This document shows positions 13,874 through 20,570 of a DNA stretch of 20,642 bases, piece by piece (positions within the stretch are counted from its first letter, which is position 1; every line of letters begins with the position of its first letter). The translations under genes were made by a program, and so were the position numbers. Source of the stretch: a virus; IMG/VR virus record IMGVR_UViG_3300042295_000929, positions 1-20,642 of that record; one strand, 5' to 3'. The notes under the pieces were generated by a model that saw nothing but the letters and a program-made list of their open reading frames with translations, did no database searches and was not told the origin of the DNA.

Positions 13874-14202
13874 AACCCTATATTTTTCATGTGAACTGAA
13901 ATCTCATTATCGTTCTTTAAGGATAGCTGATCCTCAACACCTCGGAGTGCATGGATGACAGTTGTGTGGTGGGTAACACCTGGCTTGAAGAATTCAACTA
14001 TCTCCTTTAGCCTCCAATTACATTTGTAATACAGGTGGTAGGCTAGTATTGACCGCATAACGATTATTTCCCTATCTCTTCTTCTTGCTCTCAAAGACTT
14101 CAAATCGGAGTTAAAATATTTTAAAACACGATGTGTAACATATTCAGCAGTGTTCAGCCTTGCTGACTCTCTGATTCCAGGTATAACGTAAGGTGATATC
14201 AT
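13870..14202 (-). CDS. Stand-alone DnaA domain IV-like DNA-binding protein
   Basis: A 110-residue protein from ATG 14202. The C-terminal half reads like domain IV of DnaA: RRRDREIIVMRSILAYHLY, then WRLKEIVEFF and the signature HHTTVIHALRGVEDQL, equivalent to DnaA's 'DHTTVxHAxxxI' DnaA-box-binding helix-turn-helix. No AAA+ ATPase or domain I is present. Such solitary domains are known in phages and may bind DnaA boxes at the phage or host origin, or act as regulators. A longer frame from ATG 14271 adds a Cys-rich head, but that DNA is better explained by the overlapping membrane peptide, and ATG 14202 overlaps that peptide's stop as ATGA. Confidence 0.8.
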   Translation of the reverse strand: MISPYVIPGIRESARLNTAEYVTHRVLKYFNSDLKSLRARRRDREIIVMRSILAYHLYYKCNWRLKEIVEFFKPGVTHHTTVIHALRGVEDQLSLKNDNEISVHMKNIGL

Positions 14203-14318
14203 CTCATTTCGGGGGTTGTACTTTGAATATGACCGACTATTGCAAGAAGGATGAGAACAATGGCAACCCATACGGCTACCTTGTTCTCACGATAGAATTG
14301 AATCAGCTCTTTTCTCAT
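14199..14318 (-). CDS. Single-pass membrane microprotein, 39 aa
   Basis: A 40-codon frame linked on both sides by 4-bp ATGA overlaps (14315-14318 with the nuclease gene, 14199-14202 with the DnaA-like gene). The peptide has a charged head MRKELIQFYRENK, one membrane span (VAVWVAIVLILLAIVG) and a short polar tail HIQSTTPEMR. By positive-inside logic the N-terminus is cytoplasmic. Its function is unknown. Position in a replication operon is unusual for a membrane protein; membrane anchoring of a replication complex or a host-interaction role are possibilities only. Confidence 0.7.
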   Translation of the reverse strand: MRKELIQFYRENKVAVWVAIVLILLAIVGHIQSTTPEMR

Positions 14319-15070
14319 CTCTTATGTTTGAGTTGGTAGGAGATATTGCGAGGTTTCACGTCCTTATTAAGCGTGTCATAGAGGCTCTTGGTGTGATGAA
14401 ATGCAGCAAGATCATCGATTATATCTTCTACACTCTTAGTTATGAGCTGCCAGCCTATGCCTTGTATTGCTCCACCCTTTCCGGTAGTTCTGGTCTTAGC
14501 ATTCAGCCACAAAATACCTACCTCTCTTATACCATAAGGTACATCTGTTGTACATAAAAGTAGTTTATAGTAGGCAGCAAGCTGCAACCAATAGCTATTA
14601 TGTAGATTATTAGATGTCTTGATGTCCATCAATATACGCTTACCATTTAGCTCAATAACCCTATCAATGGTTCCTGCATAGCCAAGCTCAGAATCAGCAA
14701 AGTGCTCTTCCATCATCAGTATCTCAGGCTTATGTGTCTCCGTAAAGTCAACATACCGCTCGAACATGGCCCATTCGAGCATTTTAAACTCAGGGAAGCC
14801 GTTAGGGGATAGGAATGTAACCTCTTCTCCGGCATCGTAACGCTCGGTGAGATTATGCACCACGCTGCCCCGCTTACCCGCTTCATCACGGATATGGTCA
14901 GCTTTATCTCCAACGTCTTTTAGCCATTGGAAGAAGTGAGCATCTTTCGGATAGCATTCGAGGATGGTCGTGACGGAAGGGACATAGGTGCCGTCTTCGG
15001 TGATGTAAAATCTGTTGTCTGTGAACTCGATCCTGTTCTTGTGCAGGTCGACAATAAATGGCTTGTTCAT
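14315..15070 (-). CDS. RecB/Cas4-like PD-(D/E)XK exonuclease
   Basis: A 251-residue nuclease of the RecB/Cas4-type PD-(D/E)XK superfamily. Residues in order: KRGSVVHNL (67-74, H72), ELGYAGTIDRV (128-138, with D136), LMDIKTS (148-153, D149 and K151 as the D-x-K pair) and YWLQLAAYY (160-168, Q163 and Y167), the classic RecB motif III. No Cas4-type cysteine cluster is seen and there is no cas neighbourhood. In phage it would process DNA ends for replication or recombination, alongside the SSB, helicase and VRR-NUC genes. ATG 15070 lies 9 bp after the GP88 stop. Confidence 0.9.
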   Translation of the reverse strand: MNKPFIVDLHKNRIEFTDNRFYITEDGTYVPSVTTILECYPKDAHFFQWLKDVGDKADHIRDEAGKRGSVVHNLTERYDAGEEVTFLSPNGFPEFKMLEWAMFERYVDFTETHKPEILMMEEHFADSELGYAGTIDRVIELNGKRILMDIKTSNNLHNSYWLQLAAYYKLLLCTTDVPYGIREVGILWLNAKTRTTGKGGAIQGIGWQLITKSVEDIIDDLAAFHHTKSLYDTLNKDVKPRNISYQLKHKR

Positions 15071-15079
15071 GTGTGTGTT

Positions 15080-15748
15080 TTAGTTCTGATTATAATTACT
15101 AAAGTTTTTACCTTTCATTTTTTTAATAAAATGTGGTATATTATTTCTGTATAAACCTATTTTATGGTTCTGGCTTGTAGCCGCTAACTTATCGTCCTCC
15201 TCTATATCAATATACCCTTGTGCAATCATTTCATCATAATTGCTAAATACATCACTATGCCTATCGGTTTCTTTGTCAATTAGGTTGTCTTGCCTACCGC
15301 CATAAGAGTATATAGCGGTAAAATTATCCGGTATGTCTGTATGCTCTTTTACTAATTTAACCTCTTTAGTATAGGCGTAGAAGTTTACTGTCGGGTTGTT
15401 CCTGCAAATGGTTAACCAATCGTTGAAATAATCAGCCGAAAAGAAATCACCGGCATCATGTATTCTTATATGCTTACCGACATATTTACTTTTGCTTAAT
15501 TCGGTATTCATCATTTCAATCCACTTTTCTCTATTAAATAAAACAAGTTCTAACTTTTCAATATGCGATTTTTTGACATTGCTGAAATTGTAAGTACCAT
15601 TTTTAGCATAACAAAATCCTGCACATATTCCTGCATTCGGGCAAGTGTTAAAATTGCTTCCATTGTTTAGCTTAACAATATGAGCCGGCAATGTCCATGA
15701 GTATATGCCGGTCTTTTTTAAGTCGCTGTTCTGTGTTAGTAAATTCAT
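15080..15748 (-). CDS. GP88-family (Gene 88) protein
   Basis: A 222-residue member of the phage GP88 family. Diagnostic segments are YSWTLPAH (16-23), the cysteine cluster C36-PNAGI-C42-AGF-C46 followed by YNFSNV (53-58), RIHDAGDFFSADYFNDW (95-111) and NFYAYTKEV (122-130). The protein is cytosolic with no signal. The family is widespread in phages and its activity is unknown; three closely spaced cysteines suggest a metal site. A diverged copy with the same landmarks lies on the plus strand at 5010-5723. It follows an attenuator-like terminator and starts the long downstream operon. Confidence 0.9.
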   Translation of the reverse strand: MNLLTQNSDLKKTGIYSWTLPAHIVKLNNGSNFNTCPNAGICAGFCYAKNGTYNFSNVKKSHIEKLELVLFNREKWIEMMNTELSKSKYVGKHIRIHDAGDFFSADYFNDWLTICRNNPTVNFYAYTKEVKLVKEHTDIPDNFTAIYSYGGRQDNLIDKETDRHSDVFSNYDEMIAQGYIDIEEDDKLAATSQNHKIGLYRNNIPHFIKKMKGKNFSNYNQN

Positions 15749-15766
15749 AATTTAAATTGATATGTT

Positions 15767-15810
15767 AAAAAAACCCGCCCGATGTAGACACATAGGCGGG
15801 AGATTGTCTA
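15767..15810 (-). terminator. Terminator/attenuator with interleaved second stem
   Basis: On the minus strand CCCGCC (15795-15800) pairs with GGCGGG (15774-15779) across 15 bases and is followed by seven T (15773-15767), a good intrinsic terminator. A second 6-bp stem, GTAGAC (15805-15810) with GTCTAC (15784-15789), is interleaved with it (order a-b-a'-b'). The two helices either exclude each other or form a pseudoknot. The element stands between the SSB-like and GP88 genes. Confidence 0.75.
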
Positions 15811-15835
15811 CCTTAAAACTATACTAAACCAGAAC

Positions 15836-16411
15836 CTAAAAAGGTGTGTCCTCATCGACTGCGGATGCAGGCTCGACTTTGGAGTTAAATAAGTCTTTTA
15901 CAAAATTCTCTAAGTACTCAAGGCGTTTGGTGTCATCCCAAGTGTCTTTGCCCTTAATCTTAATCTTCTCAAGGTTTGGGAGCTGACCTGGGTTGTCTTT
16001 TGTCCAGTAATGCTTGAGGCCCTTACCATCTTGATTGATAAACATAACGCTGTTGCGCTTATCCCCATCTACCATAATCTTTGGCGTGATGGTCATAACA
16101 CGGCTGAGATCAGCGTTTGGGATGGCTTTCAGAAAGGATACAGCATAGCCACCTGAGTAATTGGTTGACAAGGTGTAGTCGCTTTCGCCATCATTGACGT
16201 TGATGACCCAAAACTTGCCGTACTCTGTTTCCTTGGTGGAGATGCCTTTGACATAACCGGTGAGTGAGTCATAAAACTCCTCGTGTACTTCTTTTCCTAC
16301 TTTGTTGGTTCTGCTTACTGATTTTGGGGTTGGGGAAGAAAAAGACCGGACAAGTTTCCCATTGCTGATTTGCAGATAAATGCTTGAGGACTGATTGTTG
16401 TTGAGGCCCAT
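15836..16411 (-). CDS. Phage single-stranded DNA-binding protein
   Basis: A 191-residue protein ending in the acidic tip DEDTPF, the hallmark of SSBs that recruit partners through a D/E-rich tail with Pro-Phe at the end. The middle (GYVKGISTKETEYGKFWVINVNDG, and a YTLSTNYSGG stretch) is compatible with an OB-fold beta barrel. The Asp/Glu-rich tail follows a short linker (SKVEPASAVDEDTPF). It is the second gene after the early promoter and would coat phage ssDNA during replication and recruit the helicase and nucleases encoded downstream. The OB fold is inferred; the tail is seen. ATG 16411 is the start, 22 bp after the HTH gene. Confidence 0.8.
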   Translation of the reverse strand: MGLNNNQSSSIYLQISNGKLVRSFSSPTPKSVSRTNKVGKEVHEEFYDSLTGYVKGISTKETEYGKFWVINVNDGESDYTLSTNYSGGYAVSFLKAIPNADLSRVMTITPKIMVDGDKRNSVMFINQDGKGLKHYWTKDNPGQLPNLEKIKIKGKDTWDDTKRLEYLENFVKDLFNSKVEPASAVDEDTPF

Positions 16412-16433
16412 AATTGGATTATTAAACGGGTGA

Positions 16434-16652
16434 TTAAAAATGTGGGTTTGGGTTCAGTTGCTTCGCTTTCTCACGCTCATAAGCGAGAACGGTTTGGTGA
16501 ATCTTGATGTAAGTCTCAAGGCTGATTTTACCAGTTGTCTCAGCTCTGAACATAGTCATCGCAGTGGTATCTGCCATTTTCGCAAACATCTCCCGTGAAA
16601 TTTCACGGTCAGTTCGCCATTTTCTTAATGTGTCTTTGATGTACAATTGCAT
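16434..16652 (-). CDS. Small HTH-like DNA-binding protein
   Basis: A 72-residue protein with a helical core (KWRTDREISREMFAKMADTT, then AMTMFRAETTGKISLETYIKIHQTVLAYE) that fits a Cro/CI (XRE)-like helix-turn-helix pattern: FAKMADTT as first helix-turn, then the MFRAE.TGKIS segment usual before helix 4. It is the first gene of the early operon, beginning 16 nt after the predicted transcription start. It could repress its own promoter, where a CCGTTTT inverted repeat flanks the -33 and -7 boxes. Fold assignment is by eye, so it could instead be an unrelated small helical protein. Confidence 0.6.
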   Translation of the reverse strand: MQLYIKDTLRKWRTDREISREMFAKMADTTAMTMFRAETTGKISLETYIKIHQTVLAYEREKAKQLNPNPHF

Positions 16653-16660
16653 TTTATTTT

Positions 16661-16723
16661 CCGTTTTGTTTACACAAATTTAATAACGTTTGTTTTAATC
16701 ACCAAATTTATTTTATAAAACGG
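16661..16723 (-). promoter_or_regulatory. Early promoter with Bacteroidetes -33/-7 boxes and flanking inverted repeat
   Basis: Reading the minus strand, TTTG (16706-16703), 20 bases, then TAAATTTG (16682-16675) fits the Bacteroidetes TTTG-N19-21-TAnnTTTG promoter; transcription would begin near 16668, about 16 nt before ATG 16652. CCGTTTT (16723-16717) and its inverse AAAACGG (16667-16661) bracket the boxes, a possible operator for the HTH protein encoded by the first gene. Confidence 0.7.
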
Positions 16724-16725
16724 AT

Positions 16726-16757
16726 AAAAAAATCCCGATGTGAAAACACCAGGATTT
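16726..16757 (-). terminator. Rho-independent terminator of the lysis operon
   Basis: On the minus strand AAATCC (16757-16752) pairs with GGATTT (16735-16730), with GTG/CAC extending the stem, a TTTT loop, and a run of seven T (16732-16726). It lies 23 bp after the endolysin stop and just upstream of the early promoter, separating late and early units. Confidence 0.75.
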
Positions 16758-16779
16758 AAGACACCTATCGAAAAACACA

Positions 16780-17244
16780 CTATTTGAATGGCTTGTACCT
16801 TGTTATTCCAAGTGTTTTGTAAGCCACAAGAACTTCTTTTCTGTTTTTGCCTTCGGCATAGCTAACGTGAACCCAGTCGGGGTTGTAGTTATCTCCAAAC
16901 TCCCAAATGAGCTGATCAAACTCTAAATTGCCTTTGATGTAGTAAAACACATCGCTGTTGCTTATCGTCCCGCTGCCGTCCATGTCGATGTCCATAGCCT
17001 GCCCCTTGCTATGCTGAGATGCCTTGCTCGACCCTTTAATCGCACGATTTAACGCCTCAGACCTGTAGCCAGATGAAATATATATAGCCGTTTTGAAGTG
17101 AGCTCTAATAGGCTCAAAAATCCGTTTGGCGAGCAATATCATGTTATCTAGATGCTCTGGGTTGGGCCTATTGCTGATGCCTTTACGCTTGGCAGTGTCG
17201 CTGCGGATCATCTCTGCCATTGAGAGGTGTAGAGATAGTTTCAT
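16780..17244 (-). CDS. Endolysin, peptidase M15 family
   Basis: A 154-residue L,D/D-Ala carboxypeptidase-type endolysin of the M15A/M15_3 group. Zinc ligands are visible as SQHSKGQAMDID (H78 and D85, the HxxxxxxD pattern) and WVHVSY (H126), with an acidic residue at E115 in IWEFGD as probable catalytic base. An SSGYRSEALN segment (57-66) matches the substrate-binding loop of the family. No signal peptide is present, so release needs a holin or membrane disruption. It overlaps the spanin-like gene by ATGA (17241-17244), the expected order for a lysis cassette. It would cut the peptide stems of the host peptidoglycan. Confidence 0.93.
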   Translation of the reverse strand: MKLSLHLSMAEMIRSDTAKRKGISNRPNPEHLDNMILLAKRIFEPIRAHFKTAIYISSGYRSEALNRAIKGSSKASQHSKGQAMDIDMDGSGTISNSDVFYYIKGNLEFDQLIWEFGDNYNPDWVHVSYAEGKNRKEVLVAYKTLGITRYKPFK

Positions 17245-17744
17245 TTGAGTTTAAATAATAGTAAAAAGAATAATAATGCTCCTCCTCCAATCAGATACAC
17301 CATCCTCTGTAATTTTTTCATGTCACCCACCGCAAGTTTCTCCATGCTTTTGGCATCGCTCAATTCCTTTGTCAGCACCTTAATCCTTGCGGAGTCGACA
17401 AGAACCATCTTTACGCTATCACGGATGGTGCGAACCTTGGTGACGGTGTGAAATTTTGTTTCCCATAGGTAGGTGGTATCGTTAATGACTGCGGTGTCCA
17501 CATATACCATAGTTGTAGTGTCATGTACTTCAAGGGTATCTGTTTTAAATTTATAAAGGGTATCGCACTCGCAATACCCTCTTTTAATAACTTCAGCAGC
17601 TACAACCTCAAACTTTTTGTTGTCACCAAGCACCTGCTTGACGGGGTTGCAGCTGCCAAATAATATTAGGAGAACGATAATCGTTATAAAAGCTAAGATT
17701 ATCTCTATCTCCGGACTTAATTTGTATTGGTTATTCTTCTTCAC
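17241..17744 (-). CDS. Probable unimolecular spanin (lipoprotein with C-terminal TM)
   Basis: A 167-residue protein with a GTG start. The N-terminus has a hydrophobic segment (IILAFITIIVLLILFGSC, residues 15-32) ending in a lipobox-like FGSC, with C32 as probable lipidation site. The middle is periplasmic, with repeated D-T turns (KTDTLEVHDTTT, VYVDTAVINDTTY) and a short helical zone. The C-terminus is a transmembrane helix (MVYLIGGGALLFFLLLF). An outer-membrane lipid anchor plus an inner-membrane anchor is the u-spanin layout (phage T1 gp11), and the endolysin follows directly. The alternative is that it is a holin-like or structural lipoprotein. The start overlaps the upstream stop by 14 bp. 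Confidence 0.65.
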   Translation of the reverse strand: MKKNNQYKLSPEIEIILAFITIIVLLILFGSCNPVKQVLGDNKKFEVVAAEVIKRGYCECDTLYKFKTDTLEVHDTTTMVYVDTAVINDTTYLWETKFHTVTKVRTIRDSVKMVLVDSARIKVLTKELSDAKSMEKLAVGDMKKLQRMVYLIGGGALLFFLLLFKLK

Positions 17745-18111
17745 CTTGCGTGAATTTAACGCCTACTATAAAATTTTTGAGGTATATATGCTCCTCAAGT
17801 CCAGATGGGTTAACAACCTCAATAAAATCGTATTCAAATTCTTTATTAAGTAATTCCTTAATCTCTTTGTACATTTTCCGCTGCCCCTCTTTGTTGTATT
17901 TGTATCCACCCTTTTCGTCAAGGATCAGCGCACCATTCTCTTCCGTCATGGCGTTCTCAAGTCGGATATCGTTTAGTAATTCCTCGTAATTCTCGTAATA
18001 CTTTTTGAGTTTCCCATGAATGGCGAGTAGCTTCTTCTGTGTTTTTGTCTCCTGGTTGCCGATGTTCTGAACCAAGATTTGCATGGCTTCGATGAGTTCT
18101 TTGTAAGTCAT
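17731..18111 (-). CDS. Conserved phage hypothetical protein, 126 aa
   Basis: From ATG 18111 a 126-residue, strongly charged helical protein: MTYKELIEAMQILVQN, a likely coiled coil (KLKKYYENYEELLNDIRLENA), an ILDEKGGYKYNKEGQRKM block and a C-terminal hVxPSGLEEHxxLxxFIVGVKF region. I recall similar proteins in Bacteroidetes phages downstream of the tail genes without a known function. A TTG at 18132 extends the frame by seven codons but ATG 18111 is preferred. The gene lies after the tail fibre gene and before the spanin, so a role at the end of tail assembly or in lysis timing is possible, but nothing shows it. Confidence 0.72.
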   Translation of the reverse strand: MTYKELIEAMQILVQNIGNQETKTQKKLLAIHGKLKKYYENYEELLNDIRLENAMTEENGALILDEKGGYKYNKEGQRKMYKEIKELLNKEFEYDFIEVVNPSGLEEHIYLKNFIVGVKFTQGEEE

Positions 18112-18134
18112 TGGTGTAAGTTTTATAAACAAAG

Positions 18135-20279
18135 TTATACAATTCTGTATGTAAAATGAAATGAATAGTTAACTGAAGTATCAACAGATGGTAATACTTC
18201 AAACTCACCAAAGTTTGTAGCATAGCCAGATAAACAAGCAGCTACTCCACCACCTTGCTCTACGCCTGTTCCATTGAGCCTATTTACAACTGATGTATCT
18301 GAATTGATTGGTAAAGAGAATGATAATGATGTTGGTGTATTGTCAGCCGTTGCGTTGATTGTTACCCATCCTGAAACCGTCACCGTATCCCCTACTCTCA
18401 TGTATTGTGAACTGAATGCAGTTACTGAGTCAACATTAGCAAGTCCAGTCCAAGTTGGCGTATAAGTTCCAGATGCAGTTGTCTGTTGTGCATCAACTGT
18501 AATAACATCTCCTGCTGATGTAACTGCCAATGTTGCTACCGATGTACCCGTGAATGCAGTTGAACTTGTATAGGATGGTAATGCAAGCTGACCAGTACGC
18601 CTCAAAGCCATTTTTACGCCACTTGTAGAACCCGCAGGATAGAACTGAAGAAAACCATTGCTACCGCTACCGCTTGTTCCTGATATGGTTGGAATGTCCG
18701 TACCATAAGCACCACCCCACGTTATATTAGTAGCAGTGTTTAATTGCAGATTTCCTGTCGTAATTTGTAACGTTCCTGCATTAGTAAGCCTCATTCTTTC
18801 AGACATAGTAACCGATGAGCCAATAGCAACAGACTGATCTGCACCTGCATACCATACCACATCAGTACCTAACACATTTGCATATCTTGGCAGTGGTACA
18901 CCACTAATAAAAACTGAACTTAAAAAAGCAGTTGATGAAGATGTGGATGGGGTAACCCCATAACCTATCATAAAGTTACCACCGCTGAACATTGTACCCA
19001 CATTGCCAAAATGCCCATTAGAATAGCTATCCTGCAACATTATCGAACCGTTGGTAGCAGATACGTTTCCTGCTGATATTACACCAATAACCTCAAGTTT
19101 ATGCGTTGGTGTTGAAGTTCCAATACCAATATTAGTACCATTGTCATAAATAGTACCATCTATCAAATTAGTCGCTGATGTCCATCTTGCTAATCTATCC
19201 GCAACACCGTTCCCGCTTATTAATGATGCCGTAAAGAACTCATATGCCGTATTCGCTACATTTCTTCTGAGCAGTTGCCCCGATGTACCTGCAACGCCAC
19301 TCACTGCTGAAGTGCCGTTACCTATCAATACGCCAGTAAGCGTACTCGCACCCGTTCCTCCACGACCTACTGCAAGTTGACCTGTCCAACCAAGCGTAAG
19401 GCTTACAGGCTGAAGTAACGCCGATGCAGGAGTACCGCCTAATGAGATTGTCACATTGGTGTCATCAGTCTTATTCAATTCACTTCCTGCGATATCTGCA
19501 CCTTGGAGCGTTCTGAACTCGTATGCAGTATTAGCCGTATTCCTGCGGAGGAATTGTCCTGCCGTTCCTGCAACCGCAGTCATATTAGCCGTACCATTGC
19601 CGATAACAACCCCCGTGAGCGTTGCTGCTCCTGTACCGCCCCTGCCGACCGCCAACTGCCCAGTCCATCCCATTGTGAGCGATACGGCATTAATCAGAGA
19701 ACCCGTTGGAGTACCTCCAAGTGTTATTTGGATGTTGGTATCGTTTGAACTTGTTAAGTTCCCACCGCTAAAAAACTCATAAGCAGTATTGCCCGAATTC
19801 CTTCTTAGCAACTGAGATGCCGTACCCGCTACTCCTGTAAATGCTGATGTGCCGTTGCCAATTAATACTCCTGTGAGTGTTGATGCCCCTGACCCACCTC
19901 GTGAGACTGCAAGAGTACCAGTCCATCCAAAAGTTAATGATACTGCTCTAAGCAACGAAGTAGCAGGAGTACCACCTAATGTACAAGTCACGTTGGTATC
20001 ATCCACCTCAGTCAGAGCAGCACCCGTGACATCAGTTCCCGTGATGTTTACCCATGACATTGTTGTGCCATTGGTAGTGAGGAACTTACCAGAGTTCCCC
20101 GTCATCAGAGGAGGAATGCCGTAACCAGTTGTAAAGGCTAAGGCAAGTGTTCCCGATGTTGTTACGGGTGATCCGCTCACAGTAAACCCCGTAGGAGCAG
20201 ATAGTGCCACAGATGTGACCGTACCACTACCCGCTCCACTCGCAGGGATATAAGTTATTAAGGATTTGTTTATCCTCAT
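18135..20279 (-). CDS. Tail fibre / receptor-binding protein with three repeats
   Basis: A 714-residue, Gly/Thr/Ser/Asn-rich protein. Residues 1-92 lead in, with a degenerate first unit (GKFLTTNG...TEV). Three repeats follow (about 93-178, 179-271 and 272-349), each reading roughly DDTN-(V/I)-x-x-LGGTP, then LGWTGQLAVGRGG-GASTLTGVLIGNGT, then LLRRN-ANTAYEF. After residue 360 comes a fibre shaft, DRLARWTSATNLIDG with GIGTSTPTHKLEV, and a beta-rich C-terminal domain ending YSFHFTYRIV. This is typical of trimeric beta-rich fibres, and the C-terminal part probably binds the host. Start ATG 20279 overlaps the upstream stop as ATGA. There is no C-terminal chaperone signature that I can name. Confidence 0.8.
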   Translation of the reverse strand: MRINKSLITYIPASGAGSGTVTSVALSAPTGFTVSGSPVTTSGTLALAFTTGYGIPPLMTGNSGKFLTTNGTTMSWVNITGTDVTGAALTEVDDTNVTCTLGGTPATSLLRAVSLTFGWTGTLAVSRGGSGASTLTGVLIGNGTSAFTGVAGTASQLLRRNSGNTAYEFFSGGNLTSSNDTNIQITLGGTPTGSLINAVSLTMGWTGQLAVGRGGTGAATLTGVVIGNGTANMTAVAGTAGQFLRRNTANTAYEFRTLQGADIAGSELNKTDDTNVTISLGGTPASALLQPVSLTLGWTGQLAVGRGGTGASTLTGVLIGNGTSAVSGVAGTSGQLLRRNVANTAYEFFTASLISGNGVADRLARWTSATNLIDGTIYDNGTNIGIGTSTPTHKLEVIGVISAGNVSATNGSIMLQDSYSNGHFGNVGTMFSGGNFMIGYGVTPSTSSSTAFLSSVFISGVPLPRYANVLGTDVVWYAGADQSVAIGSSVTMSERMRLTNAGTLQITTGNLQLNTATNITWGGAYGTDIPTISGTSGSGSNGFLQFYPAGSTSGVKMALRRTGQLALPSYTSSTAFTGTSVATLAVTSAGDVITVDAQQTTASGTYTPTWTGLANVDSVTAFSSQYMRVGDTVTVSGWVTINATADNTPTSLSFSLPINSDTSVVNRLNGTGVEQGGGVAACLSGYATNFGEFEVLPSVDTSVNYSFHFTYRIV
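19233..20003 (-). repeat. Three in-frame repeats of the tail fibre gene
   Basis: DNA encoding fibre residues 93-349, in units of about 258, 279 and 234 bp (20003-19746, 19745-19467, 19466-19233). They share runs such as GGxGGTACxCCTxxT and CTTGGTTGGAC-like stretches by codon content, but third positions have drifted, so the duplications are old. Such units can expand or contract and change fibre length. Confidence 0.75.
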
Positions 20280-20569
20280 AGGATAGTAATGTTCAGAATA
20301 TTAGCTGCCCAAGAATATGCCCAGTTGTTAATGTCAGAACCGCCTTGCTCACCCCACTCTGTATAATCTGGGTTTACCATAGTTAGGTTACCTTGACTAA
20401 GTGCCTGACCTACCACGTCATTACCTTCAGCATCCTGCGTTTTGGCGAATAGCTGCCAATAGAACTGGGCTTGGTCTTCAAGGTTATCGTCAATAGACTT
20501 CATTGCGAAATACTCTGCGTTTACATTAGCACCGTTGTGCCAAACTGCGAAAGGACTAATTGATTTCAT
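20276..20569 (-). CDS. Hypothetical 97-aa tail-associated protein
   Basis: A 97-residue acidic protein (MKSISPFAVWHNGANVNAEYF... ending AANILNITIL) with several Trp residues (TEWGEQGG, NNWAYSW). It sits between two fibre genes: its start follows the upstream fibre stop by one base and its stop overlaps the downstream fibre start as ATGA (20276-20279). Proteins of this size and composition between fibre genes are frequent in Bacteroidetes phages and may be fibre assembly factors or short baseplate parts. I cannot assign one. No signal peptide or membrane segment is seen. Confidence 0.75.
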   Translation of the reverse strand: MKSISPFAVWHNGANVNAEYFAMKSIDDNLEDQAQFYWQLFAKTQDAEGNDVVGQALSQGNLTMVNPDYTEWGEQGGSDINNWAYSWAANILNITIL

Positions 20570-20570
20570 A

